This document shows positions 1-8,238 of a stretch of DNA of 64,000 nucleotides, piece by piece. How positions within the stretch are numbered: the first letter of the stretch is position 1; every line of letters starts with the position of its first letter. Source of the stretch: Clostridium rhizosphaerae (GTDB lineage: Bacteria; Bacillota; Clostridia; Clostridiales; Clostridiaceae); NCBI RefSeq assembly GCF_016765585.1, contig NZ_JAESWC010000002.1, positions 1,240,001 through 1,304,000 on the forward strand, given 5' to 3'. Position numbers and translations under genes: made by a program. The notes under the pieces are model-generated. The model worked only from the letters and a program-made list of their open reading frames with translations. It was not told the DNA's origin and ran no database searches.

Positions 1-798
1 AACATATACATTATACTTTTCTGTACCAAGATCATTATATTTCTCAAAGCCGCTTTCTTTGGTGCTTACATTTTTCCAATAACTCATTTTAGTTGGTAAA
101 TCCGTTCCTATTTTTGAGTTGTCTGGATGTGAAATTACGATTCCTGTTTTATTGATTATAAATACATATCCTTCTTTACCTATTTTAATGTTTGATAATT
201 GGTTGGCAAGATTATTCATATCAATATCCATAGCAAGTACACCAACTATATCATTTTTATATTGCACAGTTCTCGATATAGTTACTGTAGTTTGTCCTGA
301 TTTTTCATCCTTATAAAGGTCGCTTACAACAATAGAATCTTTATTTTTTAACGCTTCTGTATACCACGGTTTATTTGTACAATCTACATTAGCTGCTGTT
401 TCACTGTTTGGATATGAATATAATTTTCCTGTACTTGTTGCCAGGTATACAGACATAAGGTCCCTATTGTTTTCCTTAACTGTTGAAAGAGAATCTATTA
501 GCTTCTGCTGATATGCCTGCTGATCAGTATTAATCGCTTGTACATTTTCATTTGCAGCTAAAATATTTATTTGTCTTTTTAAACTGTCAAAATAATTATC
601 AATTCCCCTGTTAACTTCAGATAATGTCTGCTGTGTACTAACCGTAAATCTATTCATTATCACTTTTTTAGAGCTTACATAAGAAACTAGACCAAGAGAA
701 GTTATAGGTATAATTGTTAAAAGTATAAGAATAACAATTAATTTAAATCCAATTCGTGATTTTAGCTTTAATTTGTCATTAGCTACTCTCTTTTTCAT
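1..798 (-). CDS. Methyl-accepting chemotaxis protein, N-terminal part (runs off the window)
   Basis: The reading frame is open from the ATG at 798 to the window edge, so only the first 266 or so codons are visible. A ribosome site (GGGGGAG) lies just before the ATG. A basic N-terminus is followed by one membrane helix at about residues 19-40, then a large extracytoplasmic region with the look of a double Cache ligand-binding domain (segments such as KPWYTEAL, GVLAMDIDM and GYVFIINKTG are typical of dCache sensors). By family knowledge, the missing C-terminal part should hold a second helix, HAMP and the cytoplasmic signalling domain that acts on CheA/CheW. The ligand cannot be read from the sequence. 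Confidence 0.85.
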   Translation of the reverse strand, partial: MKKRVANDKLKLKSRIGFKLIVILILLTIIPITSLGLVSYVSSKKVIMNRFTVSTQQTLSEVNRGIDNYFDSLKRQINILAANENVQAINTDQQAYQQKLIDSLSTVKENNRDLMSVYLATSTGKLYSYPNSETAANVDCTNKPWYTEALKNKDSIVVSDLYKDEKSGQTTVTISRTVQYKNDIVGVLAMDIDMNNLANQLSNIKIGKEGYVFIINKTGIVISHPDNSKIGTDLPTKMSYWKNVSTKESGFEKYNDLGTEKYNVYV

Positions 799-893
799 TT
801 TTTCTCCCCCATTGTCAAATTTTCACCACTTATCCCTATTATAGCAATATTTTTTTTAATTTGGTAGCCTGATGACAGAAAAATTAGAAAAAT

Positions 894-928
894 AAAAATT
901 CCTGCAATATAAAGTTGCAGGAATTTTT
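894..928 (-). terminator. Rho-independent terminator after ridA
   Basis: A 14-bp inverted repeat with arms at 894-907 and 915-928 is GC-rich in the middle and ends in a T-run on the minus strand. It lies just past the ridA stop and closes the molybdenum-cofactor operon. Confidence 0.8.
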
Positions 929-933
929 ATTAC

Positions 934-1314
934 TTAATCCATTAAAGCAATAACTTCAATTTCCACTTTTGCATCCTTTGGAAGTCTTGCAACTTCAACA
1001 CAGGACCTTGCCGGAGGATTTTCTGTGAAATATTTTGCATATACTTCATTCATTGCCGCAAAATCATTCATGTCACTTATAAATACTAATGTTTTAACTA
1101 CCTTGTTTAAAGAAGTGCCTGCTTCCTCTAATATTGCCTTAACATTTTCTAAAGATTGTGCAGTTGCTTCCTTAATATCAGAAACTAATTCTCCTGTAGC
1201 AGGATTAACCGGAAGCTGTCCTGAGGTATAAACAAAGTTTCCTGCCTTTATTGCTTGTGAATATGGTCCTATTGCTCCTGGAGCATTTTTTGTAGATATA
1301 ATTTTTTTATCCAT
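934..1314 (-). CDS. ridA: RidA family reactive-imine deaminase
   Basis: A 126-aa protein, the usual full length of the RidA/YjgF/UK114 family. Family members form cytosolic trimers that hydrolyse reactive enamine/imine intermediates released by PLP enzymes such as threonine dehydratase. Typical segments are seen: the N-terminal [16 protein letters not shown], the central [13 protein letters not shown] and the C-terminal [20 protein letters not shown], which includes the arginine that binds the substrate carboxylate. AGGAGAG precedes the ATG. It lies 43 bp downstream of the MOSC gene on the same strand and ahead of a terminator, so it is probably the last gene of the moa operon; that link may be incidental. 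Confidence 0.93.
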   Translation of the reverse strand: MDKKIISTKNAPGAIGPYSQAIKAGNFVYTSGQLPVNPATGELVSDIKEATAQSLENVKAILEEAGTSLNKVVKTLVFISDMNDFAAMNEVYAKYFTENPPARSCVEVARLPKDAKVEIEVIALMD

Positions 1315-1357
1315 AATTCTCTCCTATATAATCATCAGTTTTTTCAATTTCATTTTA

Positions 1358-1801
1358 TCATAAATTATTCCATTGGTCGATTTCTATTTTGTCTCCTATT
1401 TTTGCAATTCCACCCTTTAGTACTCTTGAGAATATTCCCTCTCTTGGCATTATGCAATCGCCAACTGTATAATAAATATGACATCGGTCATGACACTTTT
1501 TCCCTATCTGAGTTACCTCTAAAAGTATTTCTCCTATTCTAAGTTTTGTACCTATAGGAAGCTTAGCTAAGTCAATTCCTTTTACAACTATATTTTCTCC
1601 AAAGGCTCCAAATTTTACACTTATCCCTCTATTATTAAACTCTTCAATTTTTTCATAGGATAAAAGACTTACTTGTCTGTGCCAGTTACCTGCATGGGCA
1701 TCGCCTTTTATTCCATAATCTTCTATAAACTCTGCTTCACCTGCATCAACTTTCTCTGTACCTTTTTTTTCACTTATGCATAAGGCTAATATTTCTGCCA
1801 T
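1358..1801 (-). CDS. MOSC domain protein
   Basis: A 147-aa stand-alone MOSC domain. MOSC is the C-terminal domain of molybdenum-cofactor sulfurase and is found in proteins that bind or sulfurate Moco. The conserved cysteine lies in the IGKKCHDRCHIY segment around residue 103, and GAFGENIVV and LPIGTKLRIGEILLEVTQIG match the fold. Small MOSC proteins of this type are common next to moa genes in Clostridia. The ribosome site AAAGGAG is 9 nt before the ATG. Between this gene and moaA lies the 75-bp tandem repeat array. The family is clear; the exact substrate is unknown. Confidence 0.9.
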   Translation of the reverse strand: MAEILALCISEKKGTEKVDAGEAEFIEDYGIKGDAHAGNWHRQVSLLSYEKIEEFNNRGISVKFGAFGENIVVKGIDLAKLPIGTKLRIGEILLEVTQIGKKCHDRCHIYYTVGDCIMPREGIFSRVLKGGIAKIGDKIEIDQWNNL

Positions 1802-1821
1802 TCAAAACAACTCCTTTCTTC

Positions 1822-2113
1822 GAACCGGGGCATCCTGGTCTTGCTCACTTCCGTTCGCAGGATGCCCGTAAAAGCCCATTTAGGGCTTTGTCTTCAGACC
1901 CGGGACATCCTATACTTACTCACTTCCGTTCGCAGGATGTCCGTAAAAGCCCATTTAGGGCTTTGTCTTCAGACCCGGGACATCCTATACTTACTCACTT
2001 CCGTTCGCAGGATGTCCGTAAAAGCCCATTTAGGGCTTTGTCTTCAGACCCGGGACATCCTATACTTACTCACTTCCGTTCGCAGGATGTCCGTAAAAGC
2101 CCATTTAGGGCTT
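1822..2113 (-). repeat. Tandem array of four 75-bp two-hairpin repeats
   Basis: Four tandem units with a period of 75 bp (unit starts near 1827, 1902, 1977 and 2052) fill the gap between the moaA stop codon and the MOSC ribosome site. Read on the minus strand, each unit has a small hairpin with the 7-bp stem AAAGCCC/GGGCTTT around TAAAT, then a 9-bp stem closing a conserved loop (GCGAACGGAAGTGAG). The three upstream units have stem GGACATCCT/AGGATGTCC, while the unit nearest MOSC has GGGCATCCT/AGGATGCCC, a compensated base-pair change. A related pair of units is at 32842-33015. Reading frames through the array are an artefact of the repeat. Confidence 0.9.
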
Positions 2114-3094
2114 TTACCCTCCGATTTGGTACATAAACCTTTTTTCTGAATCTTGGTTTTCTGATTGGAATGCATGTTGCTCTGGTTTTGAGTAGCAGCA
2201 TTCTTTTATTACATTAGTAAGCTCTTCATCAGTTATTCCTTGTCGCATTAATTTTTTTAAGTCTTCTCCTTTCTTAAAGTGAAGACACTGCTTTAAAAAG
2301 CCATCAGCAGTTAATCTAATTCTGTTACAGTTCCCGCAGAAGGTATGACTTATAGGGCTTATAAAACCAATAGTTCCTTTTCCTTCTTCTGTTTTATAAT
2401 AAACTGCCGGTCCATTATTTTTAGGAGAGCTTTTATATGGAATTAATTTTCTATTTTCTTCAATTAACTTTTTTATTTCATCAACAGTAATAGTTTCAAA
2501 TTTTTTTCCTGCTCCTAAAGGCATCATTTCAATAAATCTAAACTCTATATTTTTTTCCTCTGCGAACTTAATAAAATCAAGAATTTCTTTATCATTAAAG
2601 TCCTTTATAATAACAGCATTTAATTTTACTTTAATACCTTTTTCAATACATTTATTAATAGAGTTTAAAACAGGCATAATATCCCCGCCGCCTGTTATAT
2701 CCCTATATTTATCTTCTTTTAATGTATCCAGACTTACATTGATTGCATCTATACCAGAGTCTATCAACTTATCTAGATAACTATTTAAGAATATACCATT
2801 TGTTGTTAAGCAAACTTCCTTTATATTTTTAAGAGATTTTATATCTTTTATAATATCTGTAGTGTCCTTTCTAATTAAAGGCTCTCCACCAGTAATTCGT
2901 ACTTTTTTTATTCCTATATCCGAAGCAAGTTTAGCTATTCTGCAGATTTCATCTTTTGTCAATAATTCTTTCTTCTGCATAAAAGATATATCTTTATCAG
3001 GCATACAGTATTTACATCTTAAATTACACCTGTCAGTAACAGATATTCGCAAATAATCTATAGTTCTTCCCCATTGGTCAATCAATATATCCAC
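2114..3094 (-). CDS. moaA: GTP 3',8-cyclase MoaA
   Basis: A radical-SAM enzyme (326 aa) that rearranges GTP to 3',8-cyclo-GTP in the first step of molybdenum-cofactor synthesis. The N-terminal CNLRCKYC motif (residues about 23-30) binds the SAM cluster; the C-terminal cysteines in [19 protein letters not shown] bind the second [4Fe-4S] cluster that holds [12 protein letters not shown] is the SAM-binding GGE motif. The C-terminus is GG, as in active MoaA proteins (family knowledge). The start overlaps the end of moaC by 13 bp, consistent with translational coupling. The stop codon touches the first hairpin repeat. Confidence 0.97.
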   Translation of the reverse strand: MDILIDQWGRTIDYLRISVTDRCNLRCKYCMPDKDISFMQKKELLTKDEICRIAKLASDIGIKKVRITGGEPLIRKDTTDIIKDIKSLKNIKEVCLTTNGIFLNSYLDKLIDSGIDAINVSLDTLKEDKYRDITGGGDIMPVLNSINKCIEKGIKVKLNAVIIKDFNDKEILDFIKFAEEKNIEFRFIEMMPLGAGKKFETITVDEIKKLIEENRKLIPYKSSPKNNGPAVYYKTEEGKGTIGFISPISHTFCGNCNRIRLTADGFLKQCLHFKKGEDLKKLMRQGITDEELTNVIKECCYSKPEQHAFQSENQDSEKRFMYQIGG

Positions 3095-3561
3095 TCTCCA
3101 CTCTTTCCTCCATCTTTTTTAAGCAGATGAATGTCTTCTATTATCATTCCTCTGTCTACAGCCTTACACATATCGTATATGGTAAGAGCTGCAGCAGAAA
3201 CTGCGGTTAATACCTCCATTTCAATTCCTGTCTTTCCTGTTGTCTTTGCTTCAGCCTCTATAGTTATATAGCTTTCCTTGTCATTTATTTTAAAATTTAG
3301 ACAGCATCCCGATATCATAATAGGATGGCACATAGGAATAATGTCTGAAGTTTTCTTAGCTGCCATAATTCCTGCAACTCTTGCAACTCCAAGCACATCT
3401 CCTTTTTCTATACGTCCCTGCTTTATTAGTGATAGGGTGTCAGCCTTCATTCGAATTTTCCCTTCAGCAAGAGCTGTTCTTTTGGTTTCTGCTTTTTCAC
3501 TTACATCTACCATTCTGGCTTTCCCGTCCTCATCAAAATGTGTTAGGTTATACTGCATCAT
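3082..3561 (-). CDS. moaC: Cyclic pyranopterin monophosphate synthase MoaC
   Basis: MoaC converts 3',8-cyclo-GTP made by MoaA into cyclic pyranopterin monophosphate. Conserved family segments are present: [57 protein letters not shown] and the C-terminal KDGGKSG. A longer frame opens at 3600, but the ribosome site GGGAG lies 5 nt before the ATG at 3561, which overlaps the upstream stop as TAATG. I take 3561 as the start (159 aa, close to the usual MoaC length). The gene is coupled on both sides, to the MoeA-like gene and to moaA. Confidence 0.95.
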   Translation of the reverse strand: MMQYNLTHFDEDGKARMVDVSEKAETKRTALAEGKIRMKADTLSLIKQGRIEKGDVLGVARVAGIMAAKKTSDIIPMCHPIMISGCCLNFKINDKESYITIEAEAKTTGKTGIEMEVLTAVSAAALTIYDMCKAVDRGMIIEDIHLLKKDGGKSGEWIY

Positions 3562-4580
3562 TACACTCCCTTTCCAAAGCTGCAGTTTGGAAACCTGCAC
3601 GGATCACATTCCATGCATAACCCTCCATGACCATAGGCAGCTATATCATAATTAGTAAGCTTTTCACCTGCAAGAAGCCTTGGAAGCACCAAATCAAAAA
3701 CAGTTCTTTCATTATACATTACGCAGCCAGGAAGTCCTAAAATAGGCAGTTCCTTTTCATAGGCCAGTAAAAACATTGAACCGGGCAATATGGGAGCACC
3801 ATAAGAAACAAGCTCACCGCCTATACTTTTTATCGCGGTTGGAGTTAAATCATCCGGATCTACTGACATACCCCCAGTGCATATAATCATCTCTGCTCCC
3901 TTACTTATCCATTCTTTTATCGCTTTCTTAATTACCTCTAAGTTATCTGGAACAATTACTTGTCCTATAACTTGACAATTAAATTCTTCCACCTTTCTTT
4001 TTATCACAGGCCCAAAGGAATCTTTTATTCTTCCACTATATACCTCACTTCCTGTAGTAACGATAGCAACTTTTTTTGCCCTATAAGGAAGTACTTCTAT
4101 TATTTTTTTATTAATAATCTCTTCAGCCTTTTTAATTTTTTCTTCTTCTATAACTAAGGGTATTATTTTAGTACCTGCAACCTTTTGACCTTTTTTTACC
4201 GGCATATTATTATGCAGAGTAGATAAAATAATTTCACCCATGCTGTTTAATTCAAGTAAAAGTTCTTTATCTACTTTAAGAAGCCCATCAGCTTCAGCTA
4301 TAAAGTTAATCTTGCCTTCCTTAGTTTCGCTAAAGCATAGGCCTTTCCCGGCAGATAAATTTTTAAGTCTTTCTGCTGCTTCATTCTCGTGAAGCATACC
4401 TTCTTTTTTTTCCCAAACATATAGATGTTCTTTTCCAAGAGACAATAGTACAGGTATATCTTCCTCTCTCACAATATGACCTTTTTTAAAAGCTGCATCC
4501 TTTACTTTTCCAGGTATTATCTGAGTTATATCATGACAAATTACTGAACCAACAGCTTCATGTACATTAATTTTTTTCAT
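3561..4580 (-). CDS. MoeA-like molybdopterin-binding protein with a cysteine-rich tail
   Basis: A molybdopterin-binding protein of the MoeA/MogA superfamily, presumed to act late in molybdenum-cofactor synthesis. The MoCF-type domain is in the second half ([19 protein letters not shown] and [12 protein letters not shown]). The N-terminal half ([23 protein letters not shown]) resembles MoeA domains, but the protein (339 aa from this start) is shorter than MoeA at about 400 aa. The C-terminus carries [12 protein letters not shown], a CxxCxxCxxxxC pattern that could bind metal. The longest frame starts at 4643, but AAAGGGGAG stands about 7 nt before the ATG at 4580; the ATG at 4586 is too close to it. 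The division of labour with the neighbouring MoaB-type gene cannot be read here. Confidence 0.88.
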   Translation of the reverse strand: MKKINVHEAVGSVICHDITQIIPGKVKDAAFKKGHIVREEDIPVLLSLGKEHLYVWEKKEGMLHENEAAERLKNLSAGKGLCFSETKEGKINFIAEADGLLKVDKELLLELNSMGEIILSTLHNNMPVKKGQKVAGTKIIPLVIEEEKIKKAEEIINKKIIEVLPYRAKKVAIVTTGSEVYSGRIKDSFGPVIKRKVEEFNCQVIGQVIVPDNLEVIKKAIKEWISKGAEMIICTGGMSVDPDDLTPTAIKSIGGELVSYGAPILPGSMFLLAYEKELPILGLPGCVMYNERTVFDLVLPRLLAGEKLTNYDIAAYGHGGLCMECDPCRFPNCSFGKGV

Positions 4581-4627
4581 TTTCATTCTCCCCTTTACTC
4601 TGAAAGCTAATTTAGTATGAAAATCCT

Positions 4628-5119
4628 CTATTTTCTCGCACACTCAGATGCATCGCCTGTAAGTATCTCAAGTCCATGTTCTACAGAATCTAAAATAAAT
4701 ACAAACGCCTCCTCAACAGCCTTAGGGCTTCCTGGAAGATTAATTATTAATGTACCTTTTCTTATTCCTGAAACCGCCCTTGAGAGCATCGCCCTCGGAG
4801 TAATTTTTAAACTATAAAAGCGTATAGCCTCGGCAATCCCCATAGCTTGTCTATCTATAACTGATAAAGTAGCTTCAGGTGTTACATCCCTTCTGCTAAA
4901 ACCCGTTCCACCTGTCGTAAATATTAAGTTTAACTTTAATTTATCTGCTTGATATTTTAGTTCTTCTGCAATTTGTTCCTGTTCATCCGGAAGAACTATA
5001 TATCTTTTGACTTCATATCCGAACTCCTCAACAACTTTTTTAATTAATTTACCGCTAATATCTTCTCTTTCCCCTACTGCCCCTTTATCACTTGCAGTTA
5101 TAATTCCCACTGTGTACAT
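4628..5119 (-). CDS. moaB: Molybdenum cofactor biosynthesis protein MoaB/MogA
   Basis: A single-domain (163 aa) molybdopterin-binding protein. In this family the TTGGTGFSRRDVTPEA segment (residues about 69-84) binds molybdopterin and supports its adenylation before metal insertion. The N-terminus VGIITASDKGAVGERED and the C-terminus LIINLPGSPKAVEEAF are also typical. It is the first gene of the operon moaB - MoeA-like - moaC - moaA - MOSC - ridA. moaD, moaE and mobA are absent from the window and must be elsewhere if the pathway is complete. The call between MoaB and Mog is by similarity only. Confidence 0.92.
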   Translation of the reverse strand: MYTVGIITASDKGAVGEREDISGKLIKKVVEEFGYEVKRYIVLPDEQEQIAEELKYQADKLKLNLIFTTGGTGFSRRDVTPEATLSVIDRQAMGIAEAIRFYSLKITPRAMLSRAVSGIRKGTLIINLPGSPKAVEEAFVFILDSVEHGLEILTGDASECARK

Positions 5120-5165
5120 TTTCCCACCCTCTCTTCTTATTTTGTTAATCCACCTTACATCAACA

Positions 5166-5275
5166 GTTTATAGATAAACAACTTCAACTATAAACTTACA
5201 AACAATAAAAAAGCATTGAAGATTTGCTATTTTTATTGTCTGTAAGTTAAGTTTTCGTATTGTTTATCTATAATT
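5166..5275 (-). repeat. Long imperfect palindrome in the moaB leader
   Basis: A stretch of about 106 bp folds on itself. Outer arms TTATAGATAAACAA and TTGTTTATCTATAA are at 5168-5181 and about 5260-5273; inner arms around ACTTACA and TGTAAGT flank a short centre near 5215. It lies 46 bp upstream of moaB. It could be an RNA hairpin in the operon leader or a small MITE-like insertion; no second copy is in the window. It does not match the molybdenum-cofactor riboswitch as far as I can judge by eye. Confidence 0.6.
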
Positions 5276-5340
5276 AATCCTTATTTATATTATATTTATG
5301 TGTTTCTTATTCTATTATCTTAATTTAGTAGTTAAGTAAA

Positions 5341-5382
5341 AAAAATTAGAGCTGCAAGTTTAAGCTTGCAGCTCTAATTTTT
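5341..5382 (-). terminator. Rho-independent terminator after thrS
   Basis: Arms at 5341-5358 and 5365-5382 (18-bp arms centred on GAGCTGCAAG) form a strong hairpin flanked by A and T runs. It lies 9 bp past the thrS stop. Confidence 0.85.
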
Positions 5383-5390
5383 ATAGACTA

Positions 5391-7328
5391 TTATTTTTCT
5401 TTTGTTTGAATTTCATTAACAATTCTTTCAACAAATGCATCTAGTGCAATTGCACCTTCATCGTCATTCTTACGGCTTCTTACAGAAACAGTATTTTCAG
5501 CCGCTTCTTTTTCACCTACTATAAGCATATAAGGAATTCTATTCATTCTTGCTTCTCTTATCTTATAGCCTATCTTTTCAGCTCTGTAGTCTGGCTCAAC
5601 TCTAACACCTCTAGCTTGAAGAGCTTTAACTACCTTTTCTACATAGTCATGATACTTCTCTGAAATCGGAAGTACCTTAACTTGAACTGGTGCAAGCCAA
5701 GTTGGGAAAGCTCCTGCATATTTTTCAATAAGCATTGCTAATGTTCTTTCATAGCAGCCTATAGATGTTCTGTGTATAACATATGGATACTTCTTTTCTC
5801 CATCGCTGTCTACATAAGTCATTTCAAATCTGTGCGGAAGTGAAAAGTCAATTTGAACAGTTATTATTGTATCCTCTTTACCATGAACATTTTTAAATTG
5901 AAGGTCAAGCTTTGGACCATAGAAGGCAGCTTCTCCCACTGCTTCTTTATAGTCTAAGCCTAAATCATCAAGTATCTTCTTCATCTTAGCTTGAGTATCC
6001 TCCCAAGCCTCTGGATTATCTATATATTTTTCTTTATTATCCGGATCCCACTTAGAGAATCTGTAAGTTATATCTTCTCTAATTCCTAATGTATCTAACA
6101 TGAAGTTAATTAAATCAACAACATCCTTGAATTCCTCTTCAAGCTGATCTGGTCTAACAATTAAATGTCCTTCTGATATAGTAAATTGTCTTACTCTTAT
6201 AAGTCCGTGCATTTCACCTGAAGATTCATTTCTAAATAGTGTTGAAGTTTCTGCATATCTTAATGGAAGATCTCTATAGCTTCTTTGTCTTGAGTTATAA
6301 ATTTCAAATTGGAAAGGACAAGTCATTGGACGAAGTGCCATAACTTCCTCATCCTTCTCTTCATCTCCAAGTATAAACATTCCATCTTTATAATGATCCC
6401 AGTGTCCTGAAATTTTGTATAAATCACTCTTAGCCATAAATGGAGTTTTAGTTAGAAGATAGCCTCTTCTTTCTTCTTCATCCTCAACAAACCTTTGAAG
6501 AAGCTGAACTACCTTCGCTCCCTTAGGCATTAAAAGTGGAAGTCCCTGACCTATTTCATCTACAGTTGTGAAAAGTTCAAGCTCTCTGCCTAGCTTATTA
6601 TGATCTCTTTTTTTAGCGTCTTCAACTTTTGCTAAATATTCTTCTAATTCATTTTTCTTTGTATAGGAAGTTCCATAAATACGGCTAAGCATCTTATTCT
6701 TTTCGCTGCCTCTCCAGTAAGCTCCTGCAACTTGAGTAAGCTTAAAGGCTTTAACAAATTTAGTATTCATTAAATGAGGTCCTGCACAAAGATCTACAAA
6801 CTCACCCATCTTATAGAAGGAAATTACTGCATCTTTAGGTAAATCATTTATAAGCTCAACCTTGTAAATTTCATTTTTTTCTTCCATCAGCTTTAGTGCT
6901 TCTTCTCTAGGAAGTTCAAATCTTTCAAGGTTTAATTCTTCCTTAACGATTTTCTTCATTTCCTCTTCAATCTTTGTTAAATCCTCAGCTGAAAAAGAGC
7001 CTTCTTTATCAAAATCATAATAGAAACCTTCTTCTATAGCTGGTCCTATAGCAAGTTTAGTTTCTGGAAATAGTCTTTTTACTGCTTGAGCTAGTATATG
7101 TGTTGTAGTATGTCTGAAAGCTTTTTTACCCTCATCATCGTTAAAAGTTAAAATGTTTAGCTCGCAGTCTCCTTCTAGTTTAAATCTTAAGTCCACTGTC
7201 TTTCCGTTTACGCTTCCTGCACAAGCTACTCTCGCCAAGCCTTCGCTTAGATCCTTAGCAACTTCTATAACAGAAATTCCAGCTTCGTATTCTTTTACTG
7301 AACCATCTTTTAAACTTATTTTTATCAT
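5391..7328 (-). CDS. thrS: Threonine--tRNA ligase
   Basis: Class II aminoacyl-tRNA synthetase charging tRNA-Thr. Domains in order: TGS (about 1-60), the second additional/editing domain with the metal-binding HTTTHILAQAVK motif (about 70-230), a catalytic core with MRPMTCPFQFEIY, YRDLPLRYAE and GLIRVRQFTISEGH, and the C-terminal anticodon domain with VKVLPISEKYHDY. A frame opens at 7346, but AAAGGGGA is 7 nt before the ATG at 7328, giving 645 aa, the usual length. It is controlled by the T-box upstream and followed by a terminator. A 105-bp palindromic repeat lies between the T-box and the start codon. Confidence 0.98.
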   Translation of the reverse strand: MIKISLKDGSVKEYEAGISVIEVAKDLSEGLARVACAGSVNGKTVDLRFKLEGDCELNILTFNDDEGKKAFRHTTTHILAQAVKRLFPETKLAIGPAIEEGFYYDFDKEGSFSAEDLTKIEEEMKKIVKEELNLERFELPREEALKLMEEKNEIYKVELINDLPKDAVISFYKMGEFVDLCAGPHLMNTKFVKAFKLTQVAGAYWRGSEKNKMLSRIYGTSYTKKNELEEYLAKVEDAKKRDHNKLGRELELFTTVDEIGQGLPLLMPKGAKVVQLLQRFVEDEEERRGYLLTKTPFMAKSDLYKISGHWDHYKDGMFILGDEEKDEEVMALRPMTCPFQFEIYNSRQRSYRDLPLRYAETSTLFRNESSGEMHGLIRVRQFTISEGHLIVRPDQLEEEFKDVVDLINFMLDTLGIREDITYRFSKWDPDNKEKYIDNPEAWEDTQAKMKKILDDLGLDYKEAVGEAAFYGPKLDLQFKNVHGKEDTIITVQIDFSLPHRFEMTYVDSDGEKKYPYVIHRTSIGCYERTLAMLIEKYAGAFPTWLAPVQVKVLPISEKYHDYVEKVVKALQARGVRVEPDYRAEKIGYKIREARMNRIPYMLIVGEKEAAENTVSVRSRKNDDEGAIALDAFVERIVNEIQTKEK

Positions 7329-7346
7329 CTGAAAATCCCCTTTCAT

Positions 7347-7452
7347 CTATATAATGCAATAAAGTTCTTACATTAATTATGTCACAAAATATCCAATCTT
7401 CAAGGATTTTTGGGACTTCATTAATGTATTAGAACTTTTGCATTGTATATAT
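7347..7452. repeat. 105-bp palindromic repeat, copy A
   Basis: A near-perfect palindrome of about 105 bp with arms of about 48 bp, starting and ending in TATATA-type sequence and with the centre CCAATCTTCAAGGA. It is one of four copies in the window (others at 13201, 45892 and 60904) and is inverted relative to the last two. It sits between the T-box terminator and the thrS ribosome site, so it is transcribed as part of the thrS leader when the T-box reads through. Confidence 0.85.
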
Positions 7453-7474
7453 TTCTATTATTAACAAATTTAAG

Positions 7475-7712
7475 CAAAATAAAAACTCCCGTCCCAAATA
7501 TAAAAATATGGGACGAGAGTGTATACTTCTCCCGTGGTTCCACCCAAATTGCCTATACTTAAATATAAGCCACTTGAAAATTATAACGGAATTACCGGAC
7601 TTTATTAGAGTCACTCTGAGGTGGTCTTCAGCTTTTATACATTTAAAGATACTTTCAGCTAATGTATCTTCTCTCTTGAAATTATAGAAAGCTTACTCTT
7701 CTCATCATAGTG
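7475..7712 (-). promoter_or_regulatory. T-box leader controlling thrS
   Basis: On the minus strand the leader shows the conserved T-box sequence GGTGGAACCACGGGAG (7531-7546), a competing terminator hairpin with arms within 7484-7520 followed by a T-run, and stem I landmarks AGAGAG and GCTGAAAG. Two ACC triplets (7620-7625), codons for threonine, lie where the specifier is expected. Uncharged tRNA-Thr should stabilise the antiterminator and allow thrS transcription. The exact specifier was not verified by folding. Confidence 0.95.
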
Positions 7713-7769
7713 TTTAATGTTTTTATATTGAGTTCATTATAGCATTTTATATAAAACTGTCAATAATAT

Positions 7770-8213
7770 TTATGAAAGATTATCAATTATTCTTATTAAG
7801 AATCCTTTTAAAGTATCTATTTCGTCAAATTTAAACTCTTTTAGAGCGTGAATTAATATTTCGTCACTTAATGCTTCAAGTTCACTTAAAATTTTTATAG
7901 ACTTGTCTGTAAGATTGATTATTTGAGAACGCTTATCTTCAGGATTTGTTTCAGCTATTATCCAGCCACTTTTGGCGAGCCTGTTTATTATACCAGACAT
8001 TGTAGCTCTATCCATATTGAGCCTGTTTGCTATAGCCGCAGGTGTAGCTTCTTGAAGTCTATTTTCCTCCGTCAAAAAGCTTAGGTCTTTAAGTACTGAC
8101 CATTGAGATGAGGTAATATTATATTTTTCCAAGCTTTTATTAAGCTGCCATTTTAACGAACGTGACGCTTTATTTAAAAGATATCCTATATTTTCACTAC
8201 TATAATTCTTCAA
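7770..8213 (-). CDS. MarR family transcriptional regulator
   Basis: A winged-helix DNA-binding regulator. The MarR helix-turn-helix and wing are seen as SSQWSVLKDL, TPAAIANRLNMDRATMSGIINRL and GWIIAETNPEDKRSQIINLT. The longest frame starts with a TTG at 8255 inside the preceding gene. The ATG at 8231 has no good ribosome site, whereas AAAGGAG is 8 nt before a TTG at 8213, so I prefer 8213 (147 aa). It directly follows the NmrA-like gene on the same strand; the pair is probably one operon repressed through the palindrome at 9108-9159. Confidence 0.88.
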   Translation of the reverse strand: MKNYSSENIGYLLNKASRSLKWQLNKSLEKYNITSSQWSVLKDLSFLTEENRLQEATPAAIANRLNMDRATMSGIINRLAKSGWIIAETNPEDKRSQIINLTDKSIKILSELEALSDEILIHALKEFKFDEIDTLKGFLIRIIDNLS

Positions 8214-8238
8214 CAGTTGTACTCCTTTCATTACACTT

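Noticed and set aside
1822-2113. Possible CRISPR array because of regular tandem repeats
   Set aside because: The units are directly adjacent with no variable spacers, the period is 75 bp with two internal hairpins, and no cas genes are present.
1841-2149. Plus-strand reading frames through the 75-bp repeats with a repeating SVRRM-type peptide
   Set aside because: The repetition comes from the DNA hairpin units. There is no ribosome site, and the units are non-coding in the sense of the operon.
7429-7614. Minus-strand 61-aa reading frame
   Set aside because: It lies across the T-box antiterminator and terminator, with no ribosome site; the RNA structure explains the sequence.
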